Origin: an uncultured Actinomycetes bacterium
GTDB taxonomy: Bacteria > Actinomycetota > Actinomycetes > S36-B12 > UBA10799
Reading direction: 5' to 3'
NCBI GenBank assembly: GCA_946803585.1
Contig: CAMPEQ010000011.1
Location: forward strand, 806,001-870,000
Length of the DNA: 64,000 bases
Shown here: in pieces, positions 38,220 through 46,913 of the stretch
Numbering within the stretch: position 1 is the stretch's first letter
How the letters are laid out: every line of letters begins with the position of its first letter
Program-made: the position numbers and the translations under genes
Notes under the pieces: model-generated
The model's database searches: none
What the model was told of the DNA's origin: nothing
What the model saw: only the letters and a program-made list of their open reading frames with translations

Positions 38220-38261
38220 AGAGGTAACGGTAACTTGCGGTCATGCGGCATTGTTGGTCAC

Positions 38262-39437
38262 GTGAACGCTCCCAACGTCTCGAACCCTCACCACGTGGGT
38301 CCCGCTGACCCGTCGGTCAGTTCCGTCGCCGAGATCCACCGGGTTGAGGCATTTGTTCAGGCTGTCTTAGTGCCCAATGCCAACTACGTGGATCAACACG
38401 GAATCAGCCGGATCCAACTCGATGAGCTGGCTGAAACAGGTGCTTTTGGACTGCCCTTCCCCGCCGCGCTAGAGGGAGGTGCCCAGCGTGCGGCTGTCGC
38501 CCGGGAGGCCACGGAGCTGATCGCGGGAGCGTGCGCAACAACGTGGTTCTGCTTCGCCCAACATCGTTCGCCAACGACTGCCCTGCTGAACTCGACGAAC
38601 GCCGAGCTCCAGGATCGCTGGCTACCCAAGATGATCGCGGGGGAGGCAGTCTCGGGAATCGCGTTCGCTCACATCCGTCGTCCAAAGCAAGCGTTCTGGC
38701 TACAGGAGCATCCCGATGGTTGGCTGCTCGATGGTTCACTTGACTGGGTGACCACGTGGCCACTGGCCGACGTCGTACTCGTTCAGGGCTATTTGCGTGA
38801 CGCGAACGGCGTTCAGCGTGACGAGATCGTCAGCGTCTTGATTGAACCTCCGCAGGTGAATCTGGAGTTGCAGGATCGGACAGAGATTGACGGACTGACA
38901 GCTGGTCCCGAACTAGCGTTAGCTGTCATGGGCGGTACACGTACCTGGCCCGTGCGCTTTGACAACTACTTTGTTCCTGCCCGCCAGTTCGTCTCTCGTC
39001 AGCCAGCCCAAGAGTGGGCGCTGAACAATTCCTTAGTCGCCGCAGATGCCAATCCGGCGTCGTTTGGGATCGCTCGTGCTTGCCTCGACCAACTCGCTGA
39101 TATTGCGCAAAGTTCAGGTCAGTCCTCGGTACGGGAGTCATCCGGGGCTCTGACGCAGGAGTTTGTAGAACTACGGGCAGCGGCGTATAAAGCCGCCGAT
39201 ACCGCGGCGGGTGATAGAGAGGTCGCGATCGCAACGCTGGGCCAGCGAACAGCGTTGCGAGCCCAAGCGCTCGACCTTGCGGTTCGCTGTTCCACGGCGC
39301 TGATCGTTGCTAGTGGCGGTCGCGCGATGACACTATCCAACGATGCCCAACGGCATGCTCGTGAAGCGCTCTTCCTGATGGTGCAGGGTCAAACCGCCGA
39401 ACTTCGCGCCGCCTCACTGCAAGGGCTAGTGCGTTAG
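38262..39437 (+). CDS. acyl-CoA dehydrogenase-like flavoprotein
   Basis: The GTG at 38262 is taken as start because the frame upstream of about 38220 lies antisense inside the aminotransferase gene. About 391 residues with the acyl-CoA dehydrogenase/monooxygenase layout: an N-terminal helical domain, GAFGLPFPAALEGG, LPKMIAGEAVSGIAFAHIRR in the place of the usual (FA)xTEP strand, WLLDGSLDWVTTWPLADVVLVQG, and a C-terminal helical bundle. The C-terminal domain lacks the RxxFGxxI signature and the usual catalytic glutamate context, so it may be a flavin-dependent monooxygenase or a structural relative (SfnC/DszC-like). Role unknown. Confidence 0.75.
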   Translation: MNAPNVSNPHHVGPADPSVSSVAEIHRVEAFVQAVLVPNANYVDQHGISRIQLDELAETGAFGLPFPAALEGGAQRAAVAREATELIAGACATTWFCFAQHRSPTTALLNSTNAELQDRWLPKMIAGEAVSGIAFAHIRRPKQAFWLQEHPDGWLLDGSLDWVTTWPLADVVLVQGYLRDANGVQRDEIVSVLIEPPQVNLELQDRTEIDGLTAGPELALAVMGGTRTWPVRFDNYFVPARQFVSRQPAQEWALNNSLVAADANPASFGIARACLDQLADIAQSSGQSSVRESSGALTQEFVELRAAAYKAADTAAGDREVAIATLGQRTALRAQALDLAVRCSTALIVASGGRAMTLSNDAQRHAREALFLMVQGQTAELRAASLQGLVR

Positions 39438-39494
39438 CCGCGCGAGCCGACCTCGGGTGAACCGCACGAGCAGGCACAGTGGTTTCATCGACTC

Positions 39495-40247
39495 ATGACA
39501 ACCGCGCTCATTACCGGACCAACCTCAGGCCTAGGCCGCCAGTTCGCCATCCAGCTAGCGGCAGCAGGCCACGACCTGATCCTCGTGAGTCGCGACGAGA
39601 CTCGGCTCACTGAGCTCAGTATTGAGCTCTCGGAAGGCTACGGGACGCAAAGCGAGATCATCCCGACCGATCTAGCCGACCGACAGCAGTTGAGCGCGGT
39701 CGAGCAGCGCTTAGCCGACCGCAGCCAACCGGTTGATTGGTTGATCAATAATGCGGGATTTGGTCTCTCCCAGTCGTTCTTGGAAGCAACAGTCGACGAT
39801 GAACAGCGAATGATCGACGTCATGGTGACCGCTCCGATGCGGCTGACTCACGCGGCGCTCCCCGGCATGCTCGAGCGAGGGTTCGGTCGCAACATCGTCG
39901 TATCGAGTGTGGCCAGCTGGCTGACTACCGGCACTTATTCAGCGGCAAAAGCCTGGGCGACGGTCTTTGTCGAGGGTTTGCAGAACGAGGTCGGGGATTC
40001 CGGAGTCAACGTCACCGCGCTGTGCCCAGGCTTTGTGCGAACCGAGTTCCACGAACGAGCCGCGATCCAGGTTGGAAGTGTGCCCGAGAAGATGTGGCTC
40101 AAAGCCGACGAAGTCGTGCAGACCGCGATTAAGGACTGTGACAAGGGCCGAGTCCTCAGCGTTCCCAGCCAGCAGTACCAAGTCCTGGCGCAGGTAGCTA
40201 GGGTGTCGCCGCGTTCAGTGGTGCGCCGCCTGTCATCGATGCGCTGA
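39495..40247 (+). CDS. short-chain dehydrogenase/reductase
   Basis: 250 residues, classical SDR. TGPTSGLGRQFA carries the TGxxxGxG cofactor loop, NNAGFGL follows, then the catalytic SSVASW serine and YSAAKAW (YxxxK), and PGFVRTEF after the active site. The Arg in SRDE after the second strand suggests NADPH. The end (from about residue 215) looks like the DltE/YqjQ subgroup of SDRs with unknown substrates. It lies 57 bp after the acyl-CoA dehydrogenase-like gene on the same strand. Substrate cannot be read. Confidence 0.85.
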   Translation: MTTALITGPTSGLGRQFAIQLAAAGHDLILVSRDETRLTELSIELSEGYGTQSEIIPTDLADRQQLSAVEQRLADRSQPVDWLINNAGFGLSQSFLEATVDDEQRMIDVMVTAPMRLTHAALPGMLERGFGRNIVVSSVASWLTTGTYSAAKAWATVFVEGLQNEVGDSGVNVTALCPGFVRTEFHERAAIQVGSVPEKMWLKADEVVQTAIKDCDKGRVLSVPSQQYQVLAQVARVSPRSVVRRLSSMR

Positions 40248-40286
40248 CGAGGGCGCTGCTGGAGGCCTGAATCGGGTGGTGGACCG

Positions 40287-42407
40287 CTACCAGCGACAAC
40301 GGACTTTCGAGTTGATGGTGCGCAACGGCTTGCGGCTCTGGCCAATTTTGTAGCCGACACCCGGCTTGTACCGGACCCTGGCTGCGCTTGTCAGATGCTT
40401 GCCAGTCCTGACACAAAAGTAGGTGACGCTCTTTCGGTTCTTTGTGTGCCTGAGCGTTGCAACGGTTCTTGCTACGTTGCCCTGTCCGGGGTCTTTCGAT
40501 CCGATGAGCTCAGCCCGCCGGTTCTTGGCCTTAGCGGAATAGAATCTAACGCGCTTGTTGGTCTTTGCAGTCCTGGCGACAAGGACAATCTCCTTTCTCC
40601 CGCTGAAGTTGAATCGCTTGGGCTGCTTTATCCGAACTGAGTGGAACGCAACCTTGGCGAGGGAAGTTCCTGCTGTCGGAGTTGGCACGGCCGGCGGGGA
40701 AGGGGTCGGATGGGGATTTTCTGGCAAGGGAGGCGTTGGTGGCGCCGTCTCCTCGGGGGCGGACTCATGTGGGTTGATGAACTCTGGCGAAGCCAGCCAC
40801 GCCGCTAACTGAGCTGGGCGTGCCGCCATACGCTCCCGCTTGCTGGCTAGATCCGACTGGTGCTCGCCGAGTGTCGACTCCTTCCGGGAGTCGTCCTCTA
40901 CCGCTGAGCTGATCACCGCGGCTACGGAGTCGGTGAACCCAACCATGTCGATGGAGTTCATCGAATCCCTGATTGATTCCAAAGCCGCGACATAGGTGTC
41001 GCTGCAAGTGGAATCGATCGCGCATCTGCGAAACATCAAGCCGTTGTCTGCAGTCCCAAAGTGATCCGCGTCTTGCCGTGATCCCCATGCAAGATCCATC
41101 CCACTAGGGATCATGGTGAAGTGCCCTGCTGCGTCGCTGTGCAGGTAGTAGTTGTTGGGTATCCATGCCTTCTCGGCGATCTTGCGGGAGGGAGAGTACC
41201 CGTCCCAGTGGAGGGTGTAGTGCTCAAAGGCCCACATCTTCACCATCGCTGGCATATCAGTGACGGCATTGATACTCGACCACCATTGGGCGTATTCGGA
41301 GTTCGTCGCTACCACCAGCGAATCGAGATCAGATCGGTTGTCTGCCGAGCCTTCGTCAACCTCGAAGTAGGAAACGCGCCTCGGGTGAACGTCAGCAGCC
41401 ATCTCTCCTTCGTAGATGTGCGCCGTGGTAGCAAAGTGCCTGTCGGCGAACACCGAATCAAGCTTCTCTAGGTTCAGGTACAGGCCGTACGCAGTGTCGT
41501 TCAGGCGCACGCGGGCGTAGCTGGTGCGTGGAGCGACTACCCCAAGTTCGTTCGCAAGGAAGTAGGAAGCGGACTCCGCGACCATGGAGGGGTCACTCAC
41601 CATGTTGTTCAGGGTTAACCGTTTGAGCCCGAATAGCCGCTGGCCACTGTCCGAGTGATTGATCTTGACGAGGAATGCGGGTTTTCCGTTTAGGCTCCGG
41701 AAACTTGATGTTCCCTTTAAGCGGATTCCCACATCGAGCGGACCGTAGACTTGGTCGTTGCGCCGGATTGCGATTGAGGCGTCTACGTACTCACGGGGCT
41801 CGGATCTTAGAGCGGCGATGGACTCGGGCGGCACCTCAAAATCGATATCGAACAACTCGGTGGGGTTGTAGAACCAACTCGGTTCCGGGTCGAGCTCACC
41901 GTCAGCCTCGTACGGCCGGTTCGAGGCTGCGGGGGTTGGTGTCGTGTCGTTCCAGCCACCGGCGCCGTCCGGAAGGCGGCCGTAACTACTGCTTGCCTCA
42001 CTGTCCAAATCTAGGGTGATCGCATCAATCTGAAGCGAGGACGGGTCGCTGAGGCGGATCGTCTCGTCGTCGCAGGAGATCCCGAACTCGAAACCCACAT
42101 CGGACTTCTCAATCGTCAGGATCTGGTCCGCGGCAATGGTGGTTCCGGCAGTGAAGGTAAACCGGTGGCTACTGCGGAGCGGTTCACGGTCTAGCGCATC
42201 ATCGGTGAGCACCCAGCCACCGATGTCAACGTCAGTCTCGGAGATGTTCATTAGTTCGATGAAATCCGTGCCGCGGCAGCCAACCTCGTTGATCACTATT
42301 GCGTGGTCGACAGCAGGAGTCGCAGGACCGGTGAGGGTTAAGGATGTCAGGGCAATCGCTAGTCCAAGTCCGATGCGGTAGACAGGTCTACGCCAGGTGA
42401 TTCCCAC
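40287..42407 (-). CDS. secreted protein with lamin-tail and CotH kinase-like domains
   Basis: 706 residues. A basic N-terminus and hydrophobic stretch end near residue 32 (GPATPAV), a signal peptide. A lamin-tail (LTD) domain follows (about 37-150: VINEVGCRGTDFIELMN, GGWVLTDD). A CotH-like region (about 185-530) shows RLKGTSSFRSLNGKPAFLVKI-type beta strands, LTLNNMVSDPSM, YGLYLNLEKLD, HWDGY and NNYYLHSD...SGMDLAWG, where the aspartate of MDLAWG sits at the metal-binding position of atypical CotH kinases. A Pro-rich linker (about 565-590) leads to a Lys/Arg-rich C-terminal domain of about 115 residues of unknown family. CotH proteins phosphorylate coat proteins in spore formers; the target here is unknown. 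Confidence 0.82.
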   Translation of the reverse strand: MGITWRRPVYRIGLGLAIALTSLTLTGPATPAVDHAIVINEVGCRGTDFIELMNISETDVDIGGWVLTDDALDREPLRSSHRFTFTAGTTIAADQILTIEKSDVGFEFGISCDDETIRLSDPSSLQIDAITLDLDSEASSSYGRLPDGAGGWNDTTPTPAASNRPYEADGELDPEPSWFYNPTELFDIDFEVPPESIAALRSEPREYVDASIAIRRNDQVYGPLDVGIRLKGTSSFRSLNGKPAFLVKINHSDSGQRLFGLKRLTLNNMVSDPSMVAESASYFLANELGVVAPRTSYARVRLNDTAYGLYLNLEKLDSVFADRHFATTAHIYEGEMAADVHPRRVSYFEVDEGSADNRSDLDSLVVATNSEYAQWWSSINAVTDMPAMVKMWAFEHYTLHWDGYSPSRKIAEKAWIPNNYYLHSDAAGHFTMIPSGMDLAWGSRQDADHFGTADNGLMFRRCAIDSTCSDTYVAALESIRDSMNSIDMVGFTDSVAAVISSAVEDDSRKESTLGEHQSDLASKRERMAARPAQLAAWLASPEFINPHESAPEETAPPTPPLPENPHPTPSPPAVPTPTAGTSLAKVAFHSVRIKQPKRFNFSGRKEIVLVARTAKTNKRVRFYSAKAKNRRAELIGSKDPGQGNVARTVATLRHTKNRKSVTYFCVRTGKHLTSAARVRYKPGVGYKIGQSRKPLRTINSKVRCRW

Positions 42408-42562
42408 ATTGCCCCCGATTCAAGATCATTACCACTCGGAGAGTAGATCATGAAATCGAGAGATGCAACCAGCATGAGCTGTCGTAAGGAGCGCCTTGAC
42501 GGGCTGGCGCGACGCTGAGTCGAACCCTCACCCACGGTCGAGCACGGGCCGTCTGTCCGAGG

Positions 42563-43030
42563 CTATGTGCGAGACAGTGCAGCAGCCGCGACTAAACCTG
42601 CGAGGTCGTCAATTTGCTCCTTGGCAGTGATATCGGGAGACCCGTTCACCGAGATAGGGGATCGAACCTCGCGCCACCCTAGCCCTGTAGTGATCTTCGC
42701 AAGAGCGCGCTCAGCGCCGATGGTGTCGTCGTTTCCGTGTAGGTAGGCGCCAAAAGGAAGGCCCTTGGTTTGTTGTAGACATGGGTAGTAGATCTGGTCG
42801 AAGAAGTGCTTAGTCGCGCCAGCGAGGTAGCCGATATTCGCTGGGCTCCCGATAAGTATCGCGTCGGCAGAAAGCACGTCATTGGCGCTTGCGGCGAGAG
42901 CGGCCGAGGTGACCACCTCAAGTTCCACCTCAAGTGCAGCCGCCGCATCCGTTAAACCGGTCAAGGTGAGCTCCAGCAACTCTTGGGTTGCGGGAGAGAC
43001 CGTGTGATGAACGACGAGGACCCGGGGCAT
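42563..43030 (-). CDS. flavodoxin-fold NAD(P)H/FMN-dependent oxidoreductase
   Basis: 155 residues. The flavodoxin-like alternating strands are clear: RVLVVHHTVSPATQELLEL with the FMN phosphate-binding loop, ADAILIGSPANIGYLAGATKHFFDQIY around the isoalloxazine, and GLPFGAYLHGNDD. The SPANxGxxxGxTKxFFDQ pattern is typical of small flavodoxin/WrbA-related reductases. Redox partner or substrate cannot be inferred. It follows the hydrolase-like gene by 12 bp on the same strand. Confidence 0.8.
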   Translation of the reverse strand: MPRVLVVHHTVSPATQELLELTLTGLTDAAAALEVELEVVTSAALAASANDVLSADAILIGSPANIGYLAGATKHFFDQIYYPCLQQTKGLPFGAYLHGNDDTIGAERALAKITTGLGWREVRSPISVNGSPDITAKEQIDDLAGLVAAAALSRT

Positions 43031-43042
43031 CAGGCTGACCGC

Positions 43043-43585
43043 TCAGAGCTCGTTTGTGATGTGCCGAACGACGTCGCCAGGAGTGCGCGTTGTCTCGACA
43101 GTCCAGCCGCGCAATCCGGCATCTCGTGCAGCAGCGACCGCATGCTTGTCGGTCGTCGTTCGGACGTAGGTCACGGGAGCGTCGGGCCAATCGGCGGCAC
43201 CTGCCTTTGGAAGAACGCCATCGACAACGACGTAGCCGGAGACCGGACGTCGCGATGCCTTCTGGGAGAAACCGACGGCGGGCATCATCGCACCGGCAGC
43301 ACCAGAGGCAACCAACAAGATTGGCTTCTCCGGTTGCTCGGCCGTGAGAGTCACCGCGTTGTGAGCGACCCAATGTGCCGTCGCGGTTCGGCTGTCAAGG
43401 GTCTCGCCAGGATCGGGTGCTTCCGGGACAACGAAGACGTTGATTCCGTAGGCCATCAGCTCTGCCGCTAGCTCGCGACGACTTGAATCTGACGGTGTTA
43501 ACGCCCCATTCGCGGCGGCGGCATCGGCCTGGCTGGCTAACGCGGGCGGCAGCAATACGACGGTTCCATGGCTCACTGACTGCAC
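43043..43585 (-). CDS. alpha/beta-hydrolase-like protein, nucleophile not evident
   Basis: 180 residues with a GTG start. Short strand-helix units are consistent with a compact alpha/beta-hydrolase (VVLLPPALAS start, INVFVVPEAPDPG, the strand PILLVASGAAGAMMP and GYVVVDGVLPKAG, PVTYVRTTTDKH). The nucleophile elbow that normally reads GxSxG reads ASGAAG here, and I see no alternative catalytic serine in that place, so it may be non-catalytic or a different Rossmann-like protein. It is divergent from pyrE and followed by the flavodoxin-like gene. Confidence 0.55.
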   Translation of the reverse strand: MQSVSHGTVVLLPPALASQADAAAANGALTPSDSSRRELAAELMAYGINVFVVPEAPDPGETLDSRTATAHWVAHNAVTLTAEQPEKPILLVASGAAGAMMPAVGFSQKASRRPVSGYVVVDGVLPKAGAADWPDAPVTYVRTTTDKHAVAAARDAGLRGWTVETTRTPGDVVRHITNEL

Positions 43586-43593
43586 TCTGCCGC

Positions 43594-43623
43594 AGCGTGG
43601 CGTGAAAGTGTTGGCACCACGCT
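43594..43623. repeat. inverted repeat in the pyrE divergent gap
   Basis: AGCGTGG (43594-43600) and CCACGCT (43617-43623), perfect 7-bp arms 16 bp apart in the 53-bp gap before pyrE. Spacing and place fit an operator or a short terminator; no consensus recognised. Confidence 0.35.
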
Positions 43624-43638
43624 CACTACTCTAGGGGC

Positions 43639-44220
43639 ATGTCGCAATCCCCGAACCCTAGATCCTCCGTTGCAGGCACTGCCGGAAGCGACCGCGAGGT
43701 CCTCCGCCAGCAGATTCTGGACAAGGCGGTGGTGTTCGGCAAGGTGGTGCTTTCCAGCGGCAAGGAAGCCGACTACTACGTCGACCTTCGCCGCGTCACG
43801 CTCGACTCGGTCGCCGCACCACTCATCGGAGCGGCCATGTTGGACGCGACTGCAGATCTTGACTACGACGCCGTCGGTGGCCTCACCTTGGGTGCTGATC
43901 CGGTAGCGACAGCGATGATGCACGTCGCGGGCGCTCGTGGACGCGTTCTTGATGCATTCGTGGTTCGCAAAGAGGAAAAGCACCATGGGCTCCAGCGCCG
44001 GATTGAAGGCCCCGATGTCGCCGGAAGGCGGGTGCTCGCTGTCGAAGACACCTCGACAACAGGTGGTTCAGTGATGACTGCGGTCGAGGCATTGCGGGCG
44101 GCGGGTGCCGATGTGGTCGGAGTCGCGGTCATCGTCGAGCGAGGTGCCCGGCCAAAGATTGATGCAGCCGGATTGCCCTACATTGCCGTCTTCGAGCTCG
44201 AAGATCTGGACCTTGCATGA
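43639..44220 (+). CDS. pyrE: orotate phosphoribosyltransferase
   Basis: 193 residues. Joins orotate and PRPP to give OMP in pyrimidine synthesis. The start region KAVVFGKVVLSSGKEADYYVDLRR is typical of OPRT, followed by VGGLTLGADPVATAM, FVVRKEEKHHGLQRRIEG (catalytic Lys loop) and the PRPP-binding VLAVEDTSTTGGS near residue 132. Stop overlaps the following DedA gene start by 4 bp. No other pyrimidine gene in the window. Confidence 0.97.
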   Translation: MSQSPNPRSSVAGTAGSDREVLRQQILDKAVVFGKVVLSSGKEADYYVDLRRVTLDSVAAPLIGAAMLDATADLDYDAVGGLTLGADPVATAMMHVAGARGRVLDAFVVRKEEKHHGLQRRIEGPDVAGRRVLAVEDTSTTGGSVMTAVEALRAAGADVVGVAVIVERGARPKIDAAGLPYIAVFELEDLDLA

Positions 44221-44909
44221 TCGACTCAGTTCTGCCACGCCTACTCGATAACGCTGCTCTCCTGGAGTTTCTGAGCCCGGAGAATATCCTCAACTGGCTC
44301 GGCCCGTGGGCACTTGTCGGCGTCGCCTTCATTATCTTCGCCGAGTGCGGCCTGCTCATCGGGTTCTTCCTGCCTGGTGACTCCCTGTTGTTCGTTACGG
44401 GCCTGTTTGTTGCGCAGGGTTTCATTACCGAGCCGATCTGGTTGGTGGCGACGGTCTTGATGATCGCAGCAGTAGCGGGCAACCTCGTGGGTTATTGGGT
44501 CGGCAAGGCCATCGGTCCCAAGCTCTTCGATAAACCGGACTCGAAGATCTTCAAGCGTAAATACGTTGATCAGACCCATGAGTTCTTTGAGAAGTACGGA
44601 GCGCGGGCGATCATCCTGGCTCGGTTCGTGCCGATTGTTCGAACCTTCATCACCGCCATCGCCGGAATCGCCGGGATGGACTTTCGCAAGTTCGCGACCT
44701 ACTCAGCTATCGGTGGAGTCATTTGGGCAGCGGGTATCACCCTGCTCGGCTACTTCCTCGGCAACGTGCCAATCGTGAAAGACAACGTCGAGATTGTGCT
44801 CATCCTCGTCGTATTGATCAGCATCATCCCGATCGCGATCGAGTACATCAAGCACCGTCGCCAAAGCCCAGACGAGGCGATCGAAGAGATCGCGGACGAG
44901 GGCGTCTAA
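44217..44909 (+). CDS. DedA family membrane protein
   Basis: 230 residues, coupled to pyrE by ATGA. A DedA/SNARE-associated (VTT-fold) protein: FAECGLLIGFFLPGDSLLF is the conserved first re-entrant region with the acidic residue, then GNLVGYWVGKAIGPKLF, and the signature FFEKYGARAIILARFVPIVRTFITAIAGIAGM, with arginines needed for activity in known members. Four to five membrane helices. DedA proteins help flip undecaprenyl phosphate and other lipids; the specific cargo here is not evident. Confidence 0.92.
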   Translation: MIDSVLPRLLDNAALLEFLSPENILNWLGPWALVGVAFIIFAECGLLIGFFLPGDSLLFVTGLFVAQGFITEPIWLVATVLMIAAVAGNLVGYWVGKAIGPKLFDKPDSKIFKRKYVDQTHEFFEKYGARAIILARFVPIVRTFITAIAGIAGMDFRKFATYSAIGGVIWAAGITLLGYFLGNVPIVKDNVEIVLILVVLISIIPIAIEYIKHRRQSPDEAIEEIADEGV

Positions 44910-44925
44910 CAGCCGCGAACGCTGC

Positions 44926-45726
44926 CTACGGAATCTGTCCGAACTCGTGACGACGAATCCACGAGTGCATCGCGATTCCCGCTGCGGTCGATGCATTAAT
45001 CGACCGTGTTGAGCCGAACTGACTGATGTGCAACATCACGTCGCACAACTGCTGGGCTTGGGGGGACATTCCAGGGCCCTCTTGACCAAAGAACATGATG
45101 CATTCGCGCGGCAGATCGTAGGTCTCGATTGGCTGGCTGCCCGGCAGAATGTCGATGCCTAGGACGGGCAATCCGGACTCGGCGATCCACTCGCCAAAGG
45201 CCGCAATACTCGGATGGTGCCGCACGTGCTGATAGCGATCCGTGACCATCGCGCCACGACGGTTCCAGCGCTTCTCACCCACAATATGAACTTCAGCAAC
45301 GAGGAAGGCGTTCGCGGTTCGCACAATCGAGCCCAGGTTCAGGTCCTTCTCCCAGTTCTCGACCGCAAGGTGGATCGGGTGCCGCCGCCGGTCGAGGTCA
45401 GCGCGGATCGCATCCATCGACCAGTAACGGTAATTATCGAGCACATTGCGCCGGTCCCCATCGCGCAGCAGCTCGGGATCTAATCGATCGTCATCGGGCC
45501 ACGGCAGCGGATGAGGTCCCAGCCCTACCTCGGGTTGCCCGACCTCGGGTGTCGGATCAGTAGCACCACGCGAGTCAGAGGGAGCGTCCACGCGTTGCAC
45601 CCTAAGCGAAGTCTCACTTCCACGCGCCAGTGGATTGGCGGTGCGCTCATCGGGTGGCCCGAGATCGAACCGGCAGGAAGTCGGGATCAATTCCTGCCAA
45701 GATGAGCGGCTAGAGCGCGCGGACAC
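44926..45726 (-). CDS. SpoU/TrmH family RNA 2'-O-methyltransferase
   Basis: Up to 266 residues. The conserved SPOUT part begins around residue 110: NLGSIVRTANAF (motif 1), LPRECIMFFGQEGPGMSP (motif 2) and LHISQFGSTRSINASTAAGIAMHSW (motif 3). It uses SAM to methylate a ribose in tRNA or rRNA. The first 70-100 residues are low-complexity and without a Shine-Dalgarno before the GTG at 45726, so the true start is probably further in (for instance the GTG at 45600). Mycobacterial Rv0380c is, from memory, the likely equivalent. Target nucleotide unknown. Confidence 0.85.
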   Translation of the reverse strand: MSARSSRSSWQELIPTSCRFDLGPPDERTANPLARGSETSLRVQRVDAPSDSRGATDPTPEVGQPEVGLGPHPLPWPDDDRLDPELLRDGDRRNVLDNYRYWSMDAIRADLDRRRHPIHLAVENWEKDLNLGSIVRTANAFLVAEVHIVGEKRWNRRGAMVTDRYQHVRHHPSIAAFGEWIAESGLPVLGIDILPGSQPIETYDLPRECIMFFGQEGPGMSPQAQQLCDVMLHISQFGSTRSINASTAAGIAMHSWIRRHEFGQIP

Positions 45727-45782
45727 GAGTCACTACGCGCGACGGCTTGTTAGACAACCGATCGATACGAGGAGATTTCACT

Positions 45783-46805
45783 ATGCCGATTGCCAGTCCT
45801 GAGGTATATGCCCAGATGTTGGACCGCGCCAAGGAAGGCAAGTTTGCCTACCCGGCGATCAACGTCTCCTCGTCGCAGACGCTGAACGCAGCGCTCGCCG
45901 GATTCGCAGAGGCAGAGTCCGACGGGATCGTGCAGGTGTCCTGGGGCGGCGCCAACTACATGTCCGGACCAACCGTCAACGACCTCGTTGCTGGCACAGT
46001 CGCCCTCGCCGAATACGCGCATGTGGTTGCCGAGAACTACCCGGTGAACATCGCACTGCACACCGATCACTGCCCACCGCAGCGACTAGATGACTGGCTG
46101 CGTCCGCTGCTGGAGATTGCCGATCAGCGCACCGCTGCCGGCAAGCGCCACTACTTCCAGTCACATATGTGGGACGGTTCGGCCATTGAACTTGAAGAGA
46201 ATCTCGTCATCGCCGAGGAGCTCTTGGAGAAGTGCCAGCGCAACGACACCATCCTCGAGATCGAGATCGGCGTTGTTGGTGGCGAGGAAGACGGCGTCGA
46301 GGCCAAGGCCGATGCCAAGCTCTACTCCACCCCAGCAGATGGACTGCTCGCCGTGAAGCACCTCGGTCTAGGCGAGAAGGGCCGCTACCTAGTCGCGGCC
46401 ACCTTCGGCAACGTCCACGGCGTCTACAAGCCAGGCAACGTCAAGCTCACCCCGCCCGTGCTCAAGGAGATCCAAGACGCGGTCGCCGCTGAGTACGGCA
46501 AGGAAGAGCCATTCGACTTGGTCTTCCATGGTGGATCCGGTTCGACGTTAGAAGAGATCCGCGAGGCACTCGACTATGGCGTCGTCAAGATGAACGTCGA
46601 CACCGACTGCCAGTACGCGTTCACCCGTCCCGTCGCCAACCACATGCTGACCGAGTATGAAGGCGTTCTCAAGGTCGACGGCGAGGTTGGCAACAAGAAG
46701 ATGTACGACCCACGTGGTTGGGGTAAGAAGGCCGAAGCCGGAATGTCGGCCCGCGTCCTCGAGGCCTGTACCGACCTACGTTCGGTCGGCACCAAGATGT
46801 CGTAA
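45783..46805 (+). CDS. fba: class II fructose-bisphosphate aldolase
   Basis: 340 residues from the ATG at 45783, with CGAGGAG about 7 bp upstream; a further upstream frame start (45747) is unlikely. Zinc-dependent glycolytic enzyme that splits fructose-1,6-bisphosphate. It has FAYPAINVSSSQTLNAAL, the metal-binding IALHTDHCPPQRL near residue 93, SHMWDGSAIELEEN, EIEIGVVGGEEDGVE, FGNVHGVYKPGNVKL and FHGGSGST. Complete, actinobacterial class II type. A strong hairpin follows. Confidence 0.97.
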   Translation: MPIASPEVYAQMLDRAKEGKFAYPAINVSSSQTLNAALAGFAEAESDGIVQVSWGGANYMSGPTVNDLVAGTVALAEYAHVVAENYPVNIALHTDHCPPQRLDDWLRPLLEIADQRTAAGKRHYFQSHMWDGSAIELEENLVIAEELLEKCQRNDTILEIEIGVVGGEEDGVEAKADAKLYSTPADGLLAVKHLGLGEKGRYLVAATFGNVHGVYKPGNVKLTPPVLKEIQDAVAAEYGKEEPFDLVFHGGSGSTLEEIREALDYGVVKMNVDTDCQYAFTRPVANHMLTEYEGVLKVDGEVGNKKMYDPRGWGKKAEAGMSARVLEACTDLRSVGTKMS

Positions 46806-46854
46806 CACCGAACCGCTAGCTAGTCGGCCGGATGTGAGTCGGCTTGGCTGCGAT

Positions 46855-46894
46855 GAAAGCCCCGCCCACCCCCTGCTCGGTGTGCGGGGCTTTC
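46855..46894 (+). terminator. intrinsic-type terminator after fba
   Basis: 11-bp perfect stem GAAAGCCCCGC / GCGGGGCTTTC with an 18-nt loop, 49 bp after the fba stop, followed by CGTTTG rather than a full T-run. It ends 19 bp before the next gene start. Confidence 0.85.
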
Positions 46895-46913
46895 CGTTTG
46901 GGACAGTGATCCG

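Noticed and set aside
37980-38261. Upstream extension of the acyl-CoA-dehydrogenase-like frame
   Set aside because: This part runs antisense through the start of the aminotransferase gene, lacks a ribosome-binding site, and reads like random Arg-rich sequence; the GTG at 38262 is preferred.
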